This document shows, piece by piece, positions 10,118 through 19,033 of a stretch of 64,000 nucleotides of DNA. Each line of letters opens with the position of its first letter. Position 1 is the stretch's first letter. The position numbers were made by a program, and so were the translations under genes. This DNA is from an uncultured Robiginitomaculum sp. (GTDB taxonomy: Bacteria; Pseudomonadota; Alphaproteobacteria; Caulobacterales; Maricaulaceae): assembly GCA_938015875.1 (NCBI GenBank), contig CALLXE010000006.1, forward strand, positions 1 through 64,000. Direction: 5' to 3'. A model generated the notes under the pieces. It saw only the letters and a program-made list of their open reading frames with translations, had not been told where the DNA came from and made no database searches.

Positions 10118-10134
10118 TTTAGAATGATTCTAAA
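10118..10134. promoter_or_regulatory. Irr-type iron control box before dps
   Basis: TTTAGAAT-G-ATTCTAAA is a perfect palindrome 58 bases before the dps start. It fits the TTTAGAA-N3-TTCTAAA pattern described for Irr binding sites in alphaproteobacteria. It begins at the end of a TATAAT-like hexamer (10113-10118), so a bound protein could block transcription. A GATTC methylation site lies inside it. Confidence 0.65.
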
Positions 10135-10192
10135 CTATGGACTTTTAAACCGCGATGCCTATATCCGAGGGATAGAAACACAGGAGAGCTTT

Positions 10193-10660
10193 ATGGACAT
10201 CAATATTGGAATTTCAGACGCAGACCGCGAAAAATCGGCCAAAGCTGTCAGCAAATTACTGGCAGATACTTATACGCTGTATTTGAAAACCCACGGTTAT
10301 CACTGGAACGTTGAAGGGCCGCATTTTCAGCAGCTCCACATCCAGTTTATGGATCAATATACAGAAATGTGGACCGCAGTTGATGAGCTTGCCGAGCGTA
10401 TTCGCGCTCTTGGCCATTACGCGCCGGGCTCTTACGCGCAAATGGCGAAGCTCTCATCCCTTAAAGAAGAAGCGGGCAATCCGGATTGGAAAGACATGGT
10501 TGTCAATCTGGCCGAGGGGCATCAGGCCGTTGCAAAATCGGCGCGCAATGTACTTCGCATCGCTGAGGACGCCGGCGACGATGCGACGGCCGACATTGTC
10601 GCGCCGCGCGTCACCTTGCACGAGAAAACAGCGTGGATGTTGCGGGCTACCGCTGCGTAA
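10193..10660 (+). CDS. dps: Dps-type ferritin-like DNA protection protein
   Basis: The 155-residue four-helix protein carries the Dps ferroxidase signature starting at HWNVEGPHF and ending at VDELAERIRALG. Dps dodecamers oxidise and store iron and shield DNA from hydroxyl radicals. By my alignment H37, H49, D64 and E68 match the usual ligands, but the acidic residue normally found four after H49 is M53, with D54 next to it. The ATG at 10193 has CAGGAGAG at the right distance; a longer frame from 10124 would begin inside the Irr-type box. Iron-dependent control through that box is likely. Confidence 0.9.
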   Translation: MDINIGISDADREKSAKAVSKLLADTYTLYLKTHGYHWNVEGPHFQQLHIQFMDQYTEMWTAVDELAERIRALGHYAPGSYAQMAKLSSLKEEAGNPDWKDMVVNLAEGHQAVAKSARNVLRIAEDAGDDATADIVAPRVTLHEKTAWMLRATAA

Positions 10661-10661
10661 T

Positions 10662-13319
10662 TTACGCTGACTTTTGCGCCTCGGCTGCCTGTGCGGCCGG
10701 GGCACTTTTCACCCATTTATCCAAAGTCTCGATCAACATGTTCTGTTTAACCGGTTTGGTGAGATAATCATCCATGCCGGTGTCGAGGCATTTTTCCCTG
10801 TCGTCTTTCAGGGCATGACCGGTCAGTGCAATAATCGGGGTGGCGGTGCTGCCGCGCGATTGATCGGCCTTTATAATTTCAGACGCTTCGAATCCGTCCA
10901 TGACCGGCATGGAGACGTCCATCAGGATTGCCTTATATTTTTCCGGCGCTTCCCGGTACATTTCTACAGCGATCTTGCCGTTATTGGCGAAATGCGGATT
11001 GTATTGAGAATCCGCCAGCATTAACCTGACCACGTCGCGGTTAAGGGGGAAATCCTCCGCAACAAGTATATCATAAGAAATGGCCGGCGCAGTCTGCGCC
11101 GGGGTCTCAGGGGCGACGGCATGCTGCGCAGGTGTAGCGGGTACCGCGCGCTCAGGCACAGGCGATTGCGCGGGCTCAGATGCCGGGCGATATTCGGAGA
11201 CTTGCGATAAGACCTCACGTATCTCGTCCAGCGTGGTTTGAGCGGCCCCTGACATTTTTTCCGATGTAGCGGCAACAGGCTGATAATCCTGAACCTTAGG
11301 CAAGATTTTGCGGTGATGACCGCTCGCCGCTGTTTTTTGCAGGGTTTCGTAAAGGCGCGCTTCGCGGACGGGTTTGGTGAGAAAGCTTTTAACACCGATG
11401 GCGAGCAGGTCTTTGGTCGGTAATTGCGCATCACATGATGACAAAATAATCACAGGCGTTCCTGCTAAGCTGTCAACGGCGCTGATCATTTTTGCAAAAT
11501 CTGTCCCGGACATATCCGGCATCATATTGTCAGAGATAACCATGTCAAAAGGTTTGCCGCGCGCCGCTTCCTGCGTTAACCGTGTAAGCGCGCCTGACGC
11601 ATCTGCCCAAGATTCGCCCTCAATACCCCAGAGCGTCAAACGGTCTTTCAGAACGGTCCTGTTGACCTCAATATCGTCAACAATCAAAACTTTTAATCCG
11701 GCAAGATCGTTGCCGACCGAGGTCTCGATGACCGCCGAACTGTCCACCGGTAAATCAACATCGATTGTAAAAACAGACCCTTCGCCGGGCTCAGAAACAG
11801 CGCGCATTTCCCCACCCATAAGCGAAAGAATGTGCCGACAAATTGTCAGCCCCAAACCGGTGCCGCCGTAATGGCGCGTCGTGCTGCCGTCTGCCTGCGT
11901 GAATTTTTTGAAAATATCGTTGATCTTATCGGGTGCAATTCCGATGCCCGTGTCTTTTACGTCGAGGGTAATCGCGCAGAGGCCATTATCTTTTAACTTG
12001 GTTCTTACGGTCAAAACAATCATGCCCTCAGGCGTGAACTTTATTGCATTGCCAACCAGATTTGTAATGATCTGCCGAATTCGACCGACATCGCCGATAA
12101 ACTTTCGCGGCAGTTTCGCAGAATAATCTACAATCAACTCAAGCCCGTCTTCTCTGGCCTTTGATGCCAAAAGCGCCATGACGTCATCTACGGCGTCACG
12201 CAAATCAAACGGCATGGGGTCAAGCGCCATAGCGCCGGCTTCGATTTTGGAAAAATCCAAAATGTCGTTGATAATCGTTAAAAGGGAATGAGACGAGCTG
12301 TTGATGACCTTCAAATAGTCGCGCTGTTTTTGGGTTAAGTCGGTTTCAGCCAAAAGCTCTGCCATGCCCAAAACGCCGTTCATCGGGGTGCGGATTTCGT
12401 GGCTCATATTGGCTAAAAACTCTGACTTGGCACCGGTGGCCGCAACAGCTTTATCCTTAGCTTTCTCCAGCGCTTTTTCACGGCGAAGTTCGCCTGTGAC
12501 ATCGCGGACAAACGCGCGAATCTTATCCGGCGTGCCGTCGGGGTTGCGAATTAAATGCGCCGTAGTTTCTGCCCAAACCGGCGTATCGCGGTGCGCGCGC
12601 GTCGTGATTCTGAAGCGATCATTTGTGCGCGAAATATTGCGCAGGGCTGTCCGAAAGCGTGGTTGATCCTCCGGATGCACAAGCGTCAGTATGCCTTGGC
12701 TTTGCAGACGGCTCATTTCTTCCGTCGTGAACGTATCGCTGAGAGAACGCGACATGGAATATGTCCCGGTTTCAAAATCGAAGAGCCAATAGCCGGATTG
12801 GCCCAGTGCCAAGGCTTTTTCTAAAATTTCGTCTTTTTGCGCCAGATCTGTGACGTCTTCAGCCTGCGAGAGTATCCATCCGTTGGGAAGCGTTTTACGG
12901 GTGAGCCGGATATAACGGCCATTACCCAATTGCGTGACGCCAAAATTTGGATTGTAAACTTCGGGTTCACTTATGAACCGCGCACTTTGCTCTGATTCTA
13001 TAGCGAAATTTTCGGGCAACATGCCGCTGGCAATCATAAGTTGCTGCATTCTTTCGAGCGTATCGCCGGGCCCGATTTGATCTTTGGTAAAGCCTGTCTG
13101 CTCATAAACGGAATCTGAGATATAGAGATATGTCAGATTTTCGTCCAAAAGCGCGACGCCGGGTGTCAGGTTTTGTGTAATCAGCCTCAAAATCTCAGAG
13201 TCTGAGACATTCGGGTGGGACAAAGCCCTTTCCAAAGGTGTGCTGCCGGCCCCCTCAAGAACCGCTATGACATCTTCTACACTTTGCGCACTTGCGTTAT
13301 CTCTTTTATTATCCTGCAT
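10662..13319 (-). CDS. Hybrid sensor histidine kinase with two PAS and two receiver domains
   Basis: The 885-residue protein has no evident membrane helices. Two PAS-like domains span about 45-160 and 165-280. A HisKA domain follows with [10 protein letters not shown] (phospho-accepting H307), then a HATPase domain with the DTGIGI and GGTGLGL boxes. A first receiver domain spans about 543-660 with VDDIE and [10 protein letters not shown], and a second about 745-865 with AEDFPLN and [11 protein letters not shown]. It is probably a cytoplasmic sensor running a multistep phosphorelay, perhaps via an unlinked phosphotransfer protein. No response regulator gene is adjacent. Its stop lies immediately after the convergent dps gene. 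Confidence 0.9.
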   Translation of the reverse strand: MQDNKRDNASAQSVEDVIAVLEGAGSTPLERALSHPNVSDSEILRLITQNLTPGVALLDENLTYLYISDSVYEQTGFTKDQIGPGDTLERMQQLMIASGMLPENFAIESEQSARFISEPEVYNPNFGVTQLGNGRYIRLTRKTLPNGWILSQAEDVTDLAQKDEILEKALALGQSGYWLFDFETGTYSMSRSLSDTFTTEEMSRLQSQGILTLVHPEDQPRFRTALRNISRTNDRFRITTRAHRDTPVWAETTAHLIRNPDGTPDKIRAFVRDVTGELRREKALEKAKDKAVAATGAKSEFLANMSHEIRTPMNGVLGMAELLAETDLTQKQRDYLKVINSSSHSLLTIINDILDFSKIEAGAMALDPMPFDLRDAVDDVMALLASKAREDGLELIVDYSAKLPRKFIGDVGRIRQIITNLVGNAIKFTPEGMIVLTVRTKLKDNGLCAITLDVKDTGIGIAPDKINDIFKKFTQADGSTTRHYGGTGLGLTICRHILSLMGGEMRAVSEPGEGSVFTIDVDLPVDSSAVIETSVGNDLAGLKVLIVDDIEVNRTVLKDRLTLWGIEGESWADASGALTRLTQEAARGKPFDMVISDNMMPDMSGTDFAKMISAVDSLAGTPVIILSSCDAQLPTKDLLAIGVKSFLTKPVREARLYETLQKTAASGHHRKILPKVQDYQPVAATSEKMSGAAQTTLDEIREVLSQVSEYRPASEPAQSPVPERAVPATPAQHAVAPETPAQTAPAISYDILVAEDFPLNRDVVRLMLADSQYNPHFANNGKIAVEMYREAPEKYKAILMDVSMPVMDGFEASEIIKADQSRGSTATPIIALTGHALKDDREKCLDTGMDDYLTKPVKQNMLIETLDKWVKSAPAAQAAEAQKSA

Positions 13320-13388
13320 ATCTTTATCACTCTGTTCCCCACATCCCTATTGTCAGGGCAGGATATTAAGAACGCATAAAGACATGAT

Positions 13389-13413
13389 AAAAAAATCCCC
13401 GCACTCTGCGGGG
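13389..13413 (-). terminator. Rho-independent terminator for the LysR gene
   Basis: On the minus strand CCCCGC-AGAGT-GCGGGG is followed directly by ATTTTTTT. It lies about 175 bases beyond the LysR stop, with nothing recognisable in between. Confidence 0.75.
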
Positions 13414-13589
13414 CAGAGGCGGGGGATAAAAGTCTTCGCTATACCATTCGGGGAGGAACATGTATGCGGTAGTCAATAGCGTTAAATCGGGGATGATTTA
13501 TTCGCTGTACCCATTATATAAGATAAAACTTTTCAAAAGAGCAGAGACAAGGCTTCATGTCTTCTATGCAAATACGCATAGCGGGCGTC

Positions 13590-14504
13590 CTAATTCGGGA
13601 AATTACGCCAATCTTTACTGACCCGCACAAGGAAATCACGGAAAACCTTAGCGCGCACGGAACCGCGCAGTTCTGACGGGTATACAAAATAAATATCAAA
13701 CGGATCGCCCGAGACTTGCGGCAGAACACGCACAAGACGTCTGGACATAGCCACCATATAGTCGGGAATGCCGACAATGCCGATGCCGGCCTCTGCGGCG
13801 CGCATGATGCCGTGAAGGTTGTTTACGGCGAGTATCGGTTTTCTCGGGGCCTCATCCGGCTCATGCCCCACGGTCAGCGCCCAATTCCCGGACTTCAGAC
13901 GCCCCGGCGTCAAACCGCCAAAGGCGACAATGTCATGATCATCCAAATCACGGGCCGTTTGCGGCGCAGGTCTTCCTGCCAAATAGCTTTGTGAGGCGTA
14001 GAGACTTTGGGAGATACTGCCCAGCTTGCGTTCAATGACATCGCCCTCAGTAGACGGCCAGGGGCGCAGGGCGCAATCGACCTCAAAACTGGCCAAATCA
14101 TGTTCTTCGTCTTCGAGATACAGCTCAACATTAATCAAGGGGTAGGCCTTGAGAAACTCAGGCAAAACCGCTGTCAACCAATTGGAGCCGAGCGAAATTG
14201 GGGTTGATACGCGCAGCGTTCCTTGGGGTTTGTCGCGGCTGTCTTTCACTGTCGCGACGGCCAGCGCCGCTTTGTGGGCCATGTCATCGGCCGCCGCGTA
14301 CAAAATACGGCCTTGTTCTGTCAGGGTAAGGCCTCTGGCGTGGCGATGAAACAGCGGCGTAGCCATTTGATGTTCAAGCGCCGTAATTTGGCGGCTGACC
14401 GCAGATTGTGAAATGCGAAGACGTTCTGCTGCGGCTGTCAGAGACCCGGTTTCAGCGGCGGCGTGAAACGTCTTTAATTTATCCCAATCCGGTCCTTGAG
14501 GCAT
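13590..14504 (-). CDS. LysR-family transcriptional regulator
   Basis: The 304-residue protein begins with a winged helix-turn-helix (about 8-66, with SLTAAAERLRISQSAVSRQI) and continues with a LysR substrate-binding domain containing LRVSTPISLGSNWL. The effector is unknown. Its start lies three bases after the trxB stop on the same strand, so the two are one transcription unit. This suggests a redox-related or housekeeping role, but nothing in the sequence names the target genes. Confidence 0.88.
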   Translation of the reverse strand: MPQGPDWDKLKTFHAAAETGSLTAAAERLRISQSAVSRQITALEHQMATPLFHRHARGLTLTEQGRILYAAADDMAHKAALAVATVKDSRDKPQGTLRVSTPISLGSNWLTAVLPEFLKAYPLINVELYLEDEEHDLASFEVDCALRPWPSTEGDVIERKLGSISQSLYASQSYLAGRPAPQTARDLDDHDIVAFGGLTPGRLKSGNWALTVGHEPDEAPRKPILAVNNLHGIMRAAEAGIGIVGIPDYMVAMSRRLVRVLPQVSGDPFDIYFVYPSELRGSVRAKVFRDFLVRVSKDWRNFPN

Positions 14505-14507
14505 TTG

Positions 14508-15473
14508 CTACTCGGCAGCTTGCTTTTGCGCGGCGTCTTGTTCCGTCAGCCAGCGCTCTGCTTCCAGAGCGCCCATACAGCCAAGACCGGCAGCGGTTAC
14601 GGCTTGGCGGAACGTTTCGTCGGAAACATCACCGGCGGCAAAAACGCCGGGTACATCCGTTGCCGTGCTGTCAGGGGCGGTGGTAATGTATCCGCCCTCA
14701 TTCATCGCAACGTGGCCTTTGAAAACGCCCGTGCTGGGTTTATGGCCGATTGCAATAAAGACGCCGTGGACAGAGCGCTCAAAGGTCTCGCCTGTTTTGG
14801 CGGATTTAAGCCGAACACCGGTTACGCCGCGCGGGTCTGAATCGCCTAAAATCTCATCAAGCTCTGTATCCCAAAGCATTTCAACTTTTGGATTATCCAT
14901 CAGGCGCTTTTGTAAAATTTTCTCCGCCCGCAGCGTATCACGGCGATGCACCAGCGTTACTTTGGACGCGAAATTTGTTAAAAACAGGGCTTCTTCAACG
15001 GCAGTGTTCCCGCCGCCGACCACGATCACCTCTTTATCGCGATAGAAAAAGCCGTCGCAAGTGGCACAGGCCGAAACGCCAAAGCCCTGAAAGAAATCCT
15101 CGCTTGGCAGGCCAAGCCATTTAGCCTGCGCGCCGGTCGCAATGATGACGCTGTCGGCTGTATAAATTTGTCCGTCATCTCCGGTCATAGTCATCGGGCG
15201 GGCCTTGAAATCCACATCGACAATCATATCGTCATAGATCTGCGTGCCAAACTTCTCGGCGTGGGTTTTGAAGTGCTCCATCAAATCCGGCCCCATAATT
15301 TCAGGAAAGCCGGGATAGTTTTCAACGTCCGTTGTAATTGTCAACTGCCCGCCCGGCTGCATGCCGGCCACCATGCCGGGTTCCAGCATAGCGCGCGCGG
15401 CGTATACCGCAGCCGTATAGCCCGCAGGGCCGGAGCCGATGATCATAACGCGGTGGTGAATGGGCTCAGGCAT
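14508..15473 (-). CDS. trxB: Thioredoxin reductase
   Basis: This 321-residue flavoprotein has the FAD motif GSGPAG near residue 13, the redox-active pair CATC (C136 and C139), the NADPH motif GGGNTA and the FAD-binding GVFAAGDV near the C-terminus. It reduces oxidised thioredoxin with NADPH in the cytoplasm. It leads a two-gene unit with the LysR regulator. Length and motifs are fully typical. Confidence 0.94.
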   Translation of the reverse strand: MPEPIHHRVMIIGSGPAGYTAAVYAARAMLEPGMVAGMQPGGQLTITTDVENYPGFPEIMGPDLMEHFKTHAEKFGTQIYDDMIVDVDFKARPMTMTGDDGQIYTADSVIIATGAQAKWLGLPSEDFFQGFGVSACATCDGFFYRDKEVIVVGGGNTAVEEALFLTNFASKVTLVHRRDTLRAEKILQKRLMDNPKVEMLWDTELDEILGDSDPRGVTGVRLKSAKTGETFERSVHGVFIAIGHKPSTGVFKGHVAMNEGGYITTAPDSTATDVPGVFAAGDVSDETFRQAVTAAGLGCMGALEAERWLTEQDAAQKQAAE

Positions 15474-15590
15474 AATCAGTCTCTCTTAAAGTCATTCGTC
15501 CGACAGACGTAAGGGCCACGCCGGGGATTCGCAAGTGGCCGGCCGCAATATCTGTGATTAACTCATTACCGGGGGCATTGGCAGCTTCGC

Positions 15591-15629
15591 ATTGGTCTGT
15601 GATTGGTGTATACCAATGAAAAAACCAAT
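15591..15629 (+). promoter_or_regulatory. GntR/UxuR-like operator cluster before the alginate lyase
   Basis: ATTGGT-GTAT-ACCAAT forms an inverted repeat at 15602-15617, with a further ATTGGT half-site at 15591-15596 and ACCAAT at 15624-15629. The arms equal those of the sites before kduD and before the GntR gene. The centre contains TATACC about 33 bases before the start codon, where a -10 box could lie, which would favour repression. Confidence 0.6.
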
Positions 15630-15644
15630 TATAAGGGACAGATT

Positions 15645-16715
15645 ATGACTGCTACGATTTTGAAGATGACGGCTACAAGCGCCGCCTTGATCCTGAGCGC
15701 TTGCGCGACGACCGGAGGCGCGGCTTTGCCGGCCGGCGTTATGGCTCCGGCGTCAAAATTTGATATGTCCAATTGGAATATTACCGTGCCTGTCGATCTG
15801 AACAGAGACAGCAAGCCGGATACGGTCATGGTCAAAGACATGCCAAGCTACGCCCACCCTGACTTCTTTTATCTGGATGACGCCGGCCGCATGGTTTTTG
15901 CCGCTCCGAATAAAGCGCAGACAACGGCAAATTCCAGCAATACAAGAAGCGAGCTGCGCTATATGCTCCGCGGGAGTAATACGAAAATAAAAACATCCGG
16001 CGCGCTCAACAATATGGTTGTGCGGTCACGGCGCGATTCTGATAAATACGGCTCAATCGGCGGTAAAATGGAAGCGAGCTTGCGGGTTGATCACGTCGCC
16101 CGCCGCGCCGGCAATCCGGAAAAGTCACCGGCCTATTCGGTTGTGATCGGACAGATACATGCTTTAAAGACTGACAATAATAAAGGCGGGTTTGGCTATG
16201 GCAACGAGCCGCTGAAAATCTATTACAAAAAATTCCCGAACCATAATACGGGATCTGTGTTTTGGACCTATGAGCGTAATCTGGCCAAGGAAGACCCGCT
16301 TCGTAAAGATATTGCCTATCCTGTTTGGGGCAATGTCTGGGATAACCCGGCCGATCCCGGCGCCGGCGGCGTGCCCTTGGGTGAGGACTTTGATTATGTC
16401 GTCAATCTGCACAAAGATGTTATGCATCTGACCTTCACAAGCGCGCGTTTGGGCACCAAGACCTACTCAATCAATCTGGCGAACAATGTCGATGCTTACG
16501 GCAATGTCGATGCGGCTGATAACAAATATGGCTATGGCGGCGACGCCAATTACTTTAAAGCCGGCGCTTATAATCAGTGCAGTACAAAAGACGATCCCGG
16601 TTTTTGGTACGCGGCCTGCCCCGGAACAGGGGATTGGGCGACGGATAAAGCCAATGGCGATTATGCGCAGGTTTCGTTTTCCAAACTCACCGTCGGGCCG
16701 TCTACGCCGCAATAA
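15645..16715 (+). CDS. PL7-family alginate lyase, predicted lipoprotein
   Basis: The 356-residue protein has a short signal peptide with the lipobox LSAC (Cys at about 19), so it is probably anchored in the outer membrane. The catalytic domain shows the three PL7 blocks in order: RSELR, VVIGQIH and YFKAGAYNQ, which hold the catalytic Arg, Gln, His and Tyr. It cleaves alginate by beta-elimination to give unsaturated oligouronates. The ATG at 15645 has AAGGGA upstream; an earlier GTG lies inside the operator. No PL17 lyase or sugar transporter is beside it. The shared operator ties it to the uronate operon at 56-62 kb. Confidence 0.88.
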   Translation: MTATILKMTATSAALILSACATTGGAALPAGVMAPASKFDMSNWNITVPVDLNRDSKPDTVMVKDMPSYAHPDFFYLDDAGRMVFAAPNKAQTTANSSNTRSELRYMLRGSNTKIKTSGALNNMVVRSRRDSDKYGSIGGKMEASLRVDHVARRAGNPEKSPAYSVVIGQIHALKTDNNKGGFGYGNEPLKIYYKKFPNHNTGSVFWTYERNLAKEDPLRKDIAYPVWGNVWDNPADPGAGGVPLGEDFDYVVNLHKDVMHLTFTSARLGTKTYSINLANNVDAYGNVDAADNKYGYGGDANYFKAGAYNQCSTKDDPGFWYAACPGTGDWATDKANGDYAQVSFSKLTVGPSTPQ

Positions 16716-16733
16716 ACCTTGCCGCAGCAGGGC

Positions 16734-17726
16734 CTAATTCAGCGCGGCGTCTTTGGCGTCAAATCGCGCCCACAGCTTTTGCGCGGCAATTTCGGTCTCG
16801 CGCAAGGGCGCATAGGGCGGCGCCGTTATGTCGCCGCCAAAAATCGTAACCCCGCAGCGCGTCTCAAGCCGGCTGTAAAGCATTGCAAACTTTCCGGGCA
16901 CGCCGCTCATCGGCAGCCGAAACACAGGTTTGCCGGTCACGCAGGCCTCCGTCAGCATGTTCGTGCTGTCCTCCGTCACCAAGACCGCATCTGCCGCGCC
17001 TAAAAATGCGAAATACGGATTAGCGTCTCCGCCATCATAGAGCCAAAGCCCCGGCGCAGATTTAGCCAAGGCGCGGTAATCATGGGCGGCCCAATCCGGC
17101 GTGCGCCGCGATGTCGAGAGCATGACCCCATTTCCGGCCGACAGCAGCGCTTTAACCCGGGCGAGGTGCCCGGCGTGAATGTCCCGCGTAAATTTGTGAG
17201 TCTTTGACGGGCCGCCGATTAAAACGGCAATGCGAGGGGCGGGGAGGGCATCAATACGCGTCCCGAATTTTGAAACGGCAGCCTCTAATATAGAATCCGT
17301 TACCCGGCCCGGCGATCCGATTATCGTCTCGACATTATTACCGGACAGATCGTCATGCCCGGGCGCAATGACCAGATCAAAAGCCTCCGGGTCAATTTTT
17401 GGGTCTTGCACATAGACCGTAAATATGGCGTCGCCTCTTGCCGTCTTCAGCGCGCGCAACGGCGCAATGGCTTGACGCCCGCAGCCAATGGCAATGGCCG
17501 GAAACGGCGCAGACAATCCGTAATCTGCCGGCTTTGATTTCAGCGCAAATTGAAGCCCGGCCGGAGATTTCTCAAACAGGCCTTGGTTTTGTATGACATG
17601 CTTTTTTATCGAGAGAGGTCGCAGGCGGGCGCAGGCCTCGGCCAGTCCCAATGCCTGATTTTCAATGCCGCGCCGTCCGTCAGAAATCACCAAACAGGTC
17701 AAATCCGGTGATGGGGGCGCGGGCAT
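16734..17726 (-). CDS. ELM1-family (DUF1022) protein, putative nucleotide-sugar-related
   Basis: The 330-residue protein has the features of the mitochondrial fission ELM1 family: the N-terminal SDGRRGIENQALGLAEA, a central LIGGPSKTHKF and a C-terminal VTEDSTNMLTEA with GKPVF. The fold is like that of GT-B glycosyltransferases, and bacterial members are often placed near envelope polysaccharide genes, but the reaction is unknown. It lies four bases downstream of greA on the same strand and is probably co-transcribed with it. Confidence 0.75.
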   Translation of the reverse strand: MPAPPSPDLTCLVISDGRRGIENQALGLAEACARLRPLSIKKHVIQNQGLFEKSPAGLQFALKSKPADYGLSAPFPAIAIGCGRQAIAPLRALKTARGDAIFTVYVQDPKIDPEAFDLVIAPGHDDLSGNNVETIIGSPGRVTDSILEAAVSKFGTRIDALPAPRIAVLIGGPSKTHKFTRDIHAGHLARVKALLSAGNGVMLSTSRRTPDWAAHDYRALAKSAPGLWLYDGGDANPYFAFLGAADAVLVTEDSTNMLTEACVTGKPVFRLPMSGVPGKFAMLYSRLETRCGVTIFGGDITAPPYAPLRETEIAAQKLWARFDAKDAALN

Positions 17727-17730
17727 AGAT

Positions 17731-18204
17731 TTACCCGAACGTGACGGCTAAAATCTCATAGCTTTTTGCGCCGCCGGGCGCGCGTACTTCAATCTCTTCA
17801 CCGACTTCCTTGCCCATCAGAGCGCGGGCAATCGGCGAGGAGTTGGAGATTTTACCGTCTTTAACATTGGCTTCGTCTTCGCCGACGATTTGGTATGTGA
17901 CCTCGGCGTCTGTATCAATATTGACCAGCTTAACCTTCGCGCCAAATTTCACGGAATCGCCGCTCATTTTGGTGACGTCGATAACCTGGGCAAGAGACAG
18001 CTTGCTCTCGAGTTCCTGAATCCGGCCTTCAATAAAGCCCTGCTTTTCTTTCGCCGCGTGATATTCCGCGTTTTCTTTCAAATCACCATGCTCGCGCGCA
18101 ACCGCAATCGCTTGGATGATTTCCCCGCGTTCAACATTTTTAAGCTGCTTAAGCTCAATTTCAAGAGCGGCGTGGCCGCCAACGGTCATCGGATATCTTT
18201 GCAT
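17731..18204 (-). CDS. greA: Transcription elongation factor GreA
   Basis: The 157-residue protein shows the N-terminal coiled coil with [18 protein letters not shown], whose acidic tip reaches the RNA polymerase active site, and the C-terminal FKBP-like domain ending in [10 protein letters not shown] and YEIL. It rescues backtracked RNA polymerase by stimulating transcript cleavage. Length is that of typical GreA. It heads a short unit with the ELM1-family gene. Confidence 0.94.
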   Translation of the reverse strand: MQRYPMTVGGHAALEIELKQLKNVERGEIIQAIAVAREHGDLKENAEYHAAKEKQGFIEGRIQELESKLSLAQVIDVTKMSGDSVKFGAKVKLVNIDTDAEVTYQIVGEDEANVKDGKISNSSPIARALMGKEVGEEIEVRAPGGAKSYEILAVTFG

Positions 18205-18640
18205 TTCAATTTCCCAAATCGCGCCTTAGTGACGCTGTAAAACTTTAAGGTCGCGGATATAGGAAAGGCAAGGGGGAAAGGCAAGGGAAGTCTTATTACT
18301 TACATGACGGGCCTTCGCACAAAGAAGCGGCATATATGCACTCTGCTTAAGTCTGTGATTATAAAAGTTTTATGGCAGGTTCTTGTAAAAGCCCGAAATC
18401 CGGGCGCGCTCAGACGCAAATTAAAACAAAACCGGCCTATATCTGCTCAATAATTATGCGTTGAACGCTTTCTTAACCGGCTCTGAAAATCTGCGTAATC
18501 AGCTATGCATTATCAGATTGGTAAATCATTTTTTTGCGGGTTAGCAAAATGAGGCAGGCTGCAATTCGCGGCATGCAAATAAAAAGCGGCAGGGCTGCCA
18601 CCCCGCCGCAAATGTTCAAACTGACAAAAGGAACTGCCAT
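18205..18640. promoter_or_regulatory. 436-base divergent intergenic region
   Basis: This is the longest gap between confident genes apart from the left end. It must carry promoters for greA (minus) and the UrcA gene (plus). It is A+T-rich, with a run of seven T near 18525. An imperfect hairpin, GCGGC-A-GGG paired with CCC-C-GCCGC, lies at about 18588-18610 in the UrcA leader. I see no tRNA or open frame of note; an unrecognised small RNA is possible but unsupported. Confidence 0.4.
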
Positions 18641-18991
18641 ATGTCTATTAAACACTCTTCAAAATACGCTCTGACCTCCCGCCCTGTCAATGTTCTGCGC
18701 ATTGGCACCGTTGCTGCTATGGCATTTGTGTCCACGGCAGCTTACGCACAAGAGTTTTCTGCGCCGGAAAAGATTGAAGTCTCGGTAAAGGTCGCGCAAT
18801 TGCAAACGCCTGAAGGCGCCGCCAAAGTCTATGAGAGCCTGTCGGCCAAAGCGCTTGAGGCCTGCACACCGCAAATTTCAAGAATTCCGGACTCGATGAT
18901 CCGTGAGTGCGCCGCTGATCTTTTGGATCAATTTGTAGACAATCTGAACAAAACAGAAGTGACGCAATTGCACACGCAGCAAGACGCTTAG
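18641..18991 (+). CDS. UrcA-family secreted protein
   Basis: The 116-residue protein has a signal peptide (about 1-37) with a likely cleavage after AYA. The mature part resembles UrcA proteins: a beta-like segment IEVSVKVAQLQTPEGAAKVYESL, then a two-cysteine helical segment with EACTPQ and RECAADLLDQFV. UrcA proteins are small periplasmic proteins common in Caulobacterales and relatives, named from a uranium-responsive Caulobacter gene; their function is unknown. The start has AAAGGA upstream. A terminator follows. Confidence 0.6.
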   Translation: MSIKHSSKYALTSRPVNVLRIGTVAAMAFVSTAAYAQEFSAPEKIEVSVKVAQLQTPEGAAKVYESLSAKALEACTPQISRIPDSMIRECAADLLDQFVDNLNKTEVTQLHTQQDA

Positions 18992-18998
18992 AAGATTT

Positions 18999-19031
18999 AA
19001 GTATCGGGGTCGGTATAGCTCCGATACTTTT
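18999..19031. terminator. Hairpin between the UrcA gene and carB
   Basis: AAGTATCGG pairs with CCGATACTT around a 13-base loop, followed by TTTTA on the plus strand. It sits between two convergent genes and probably ends both transcripts. Confidence 0.7.
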
Positions 19032-19033
19032 AC

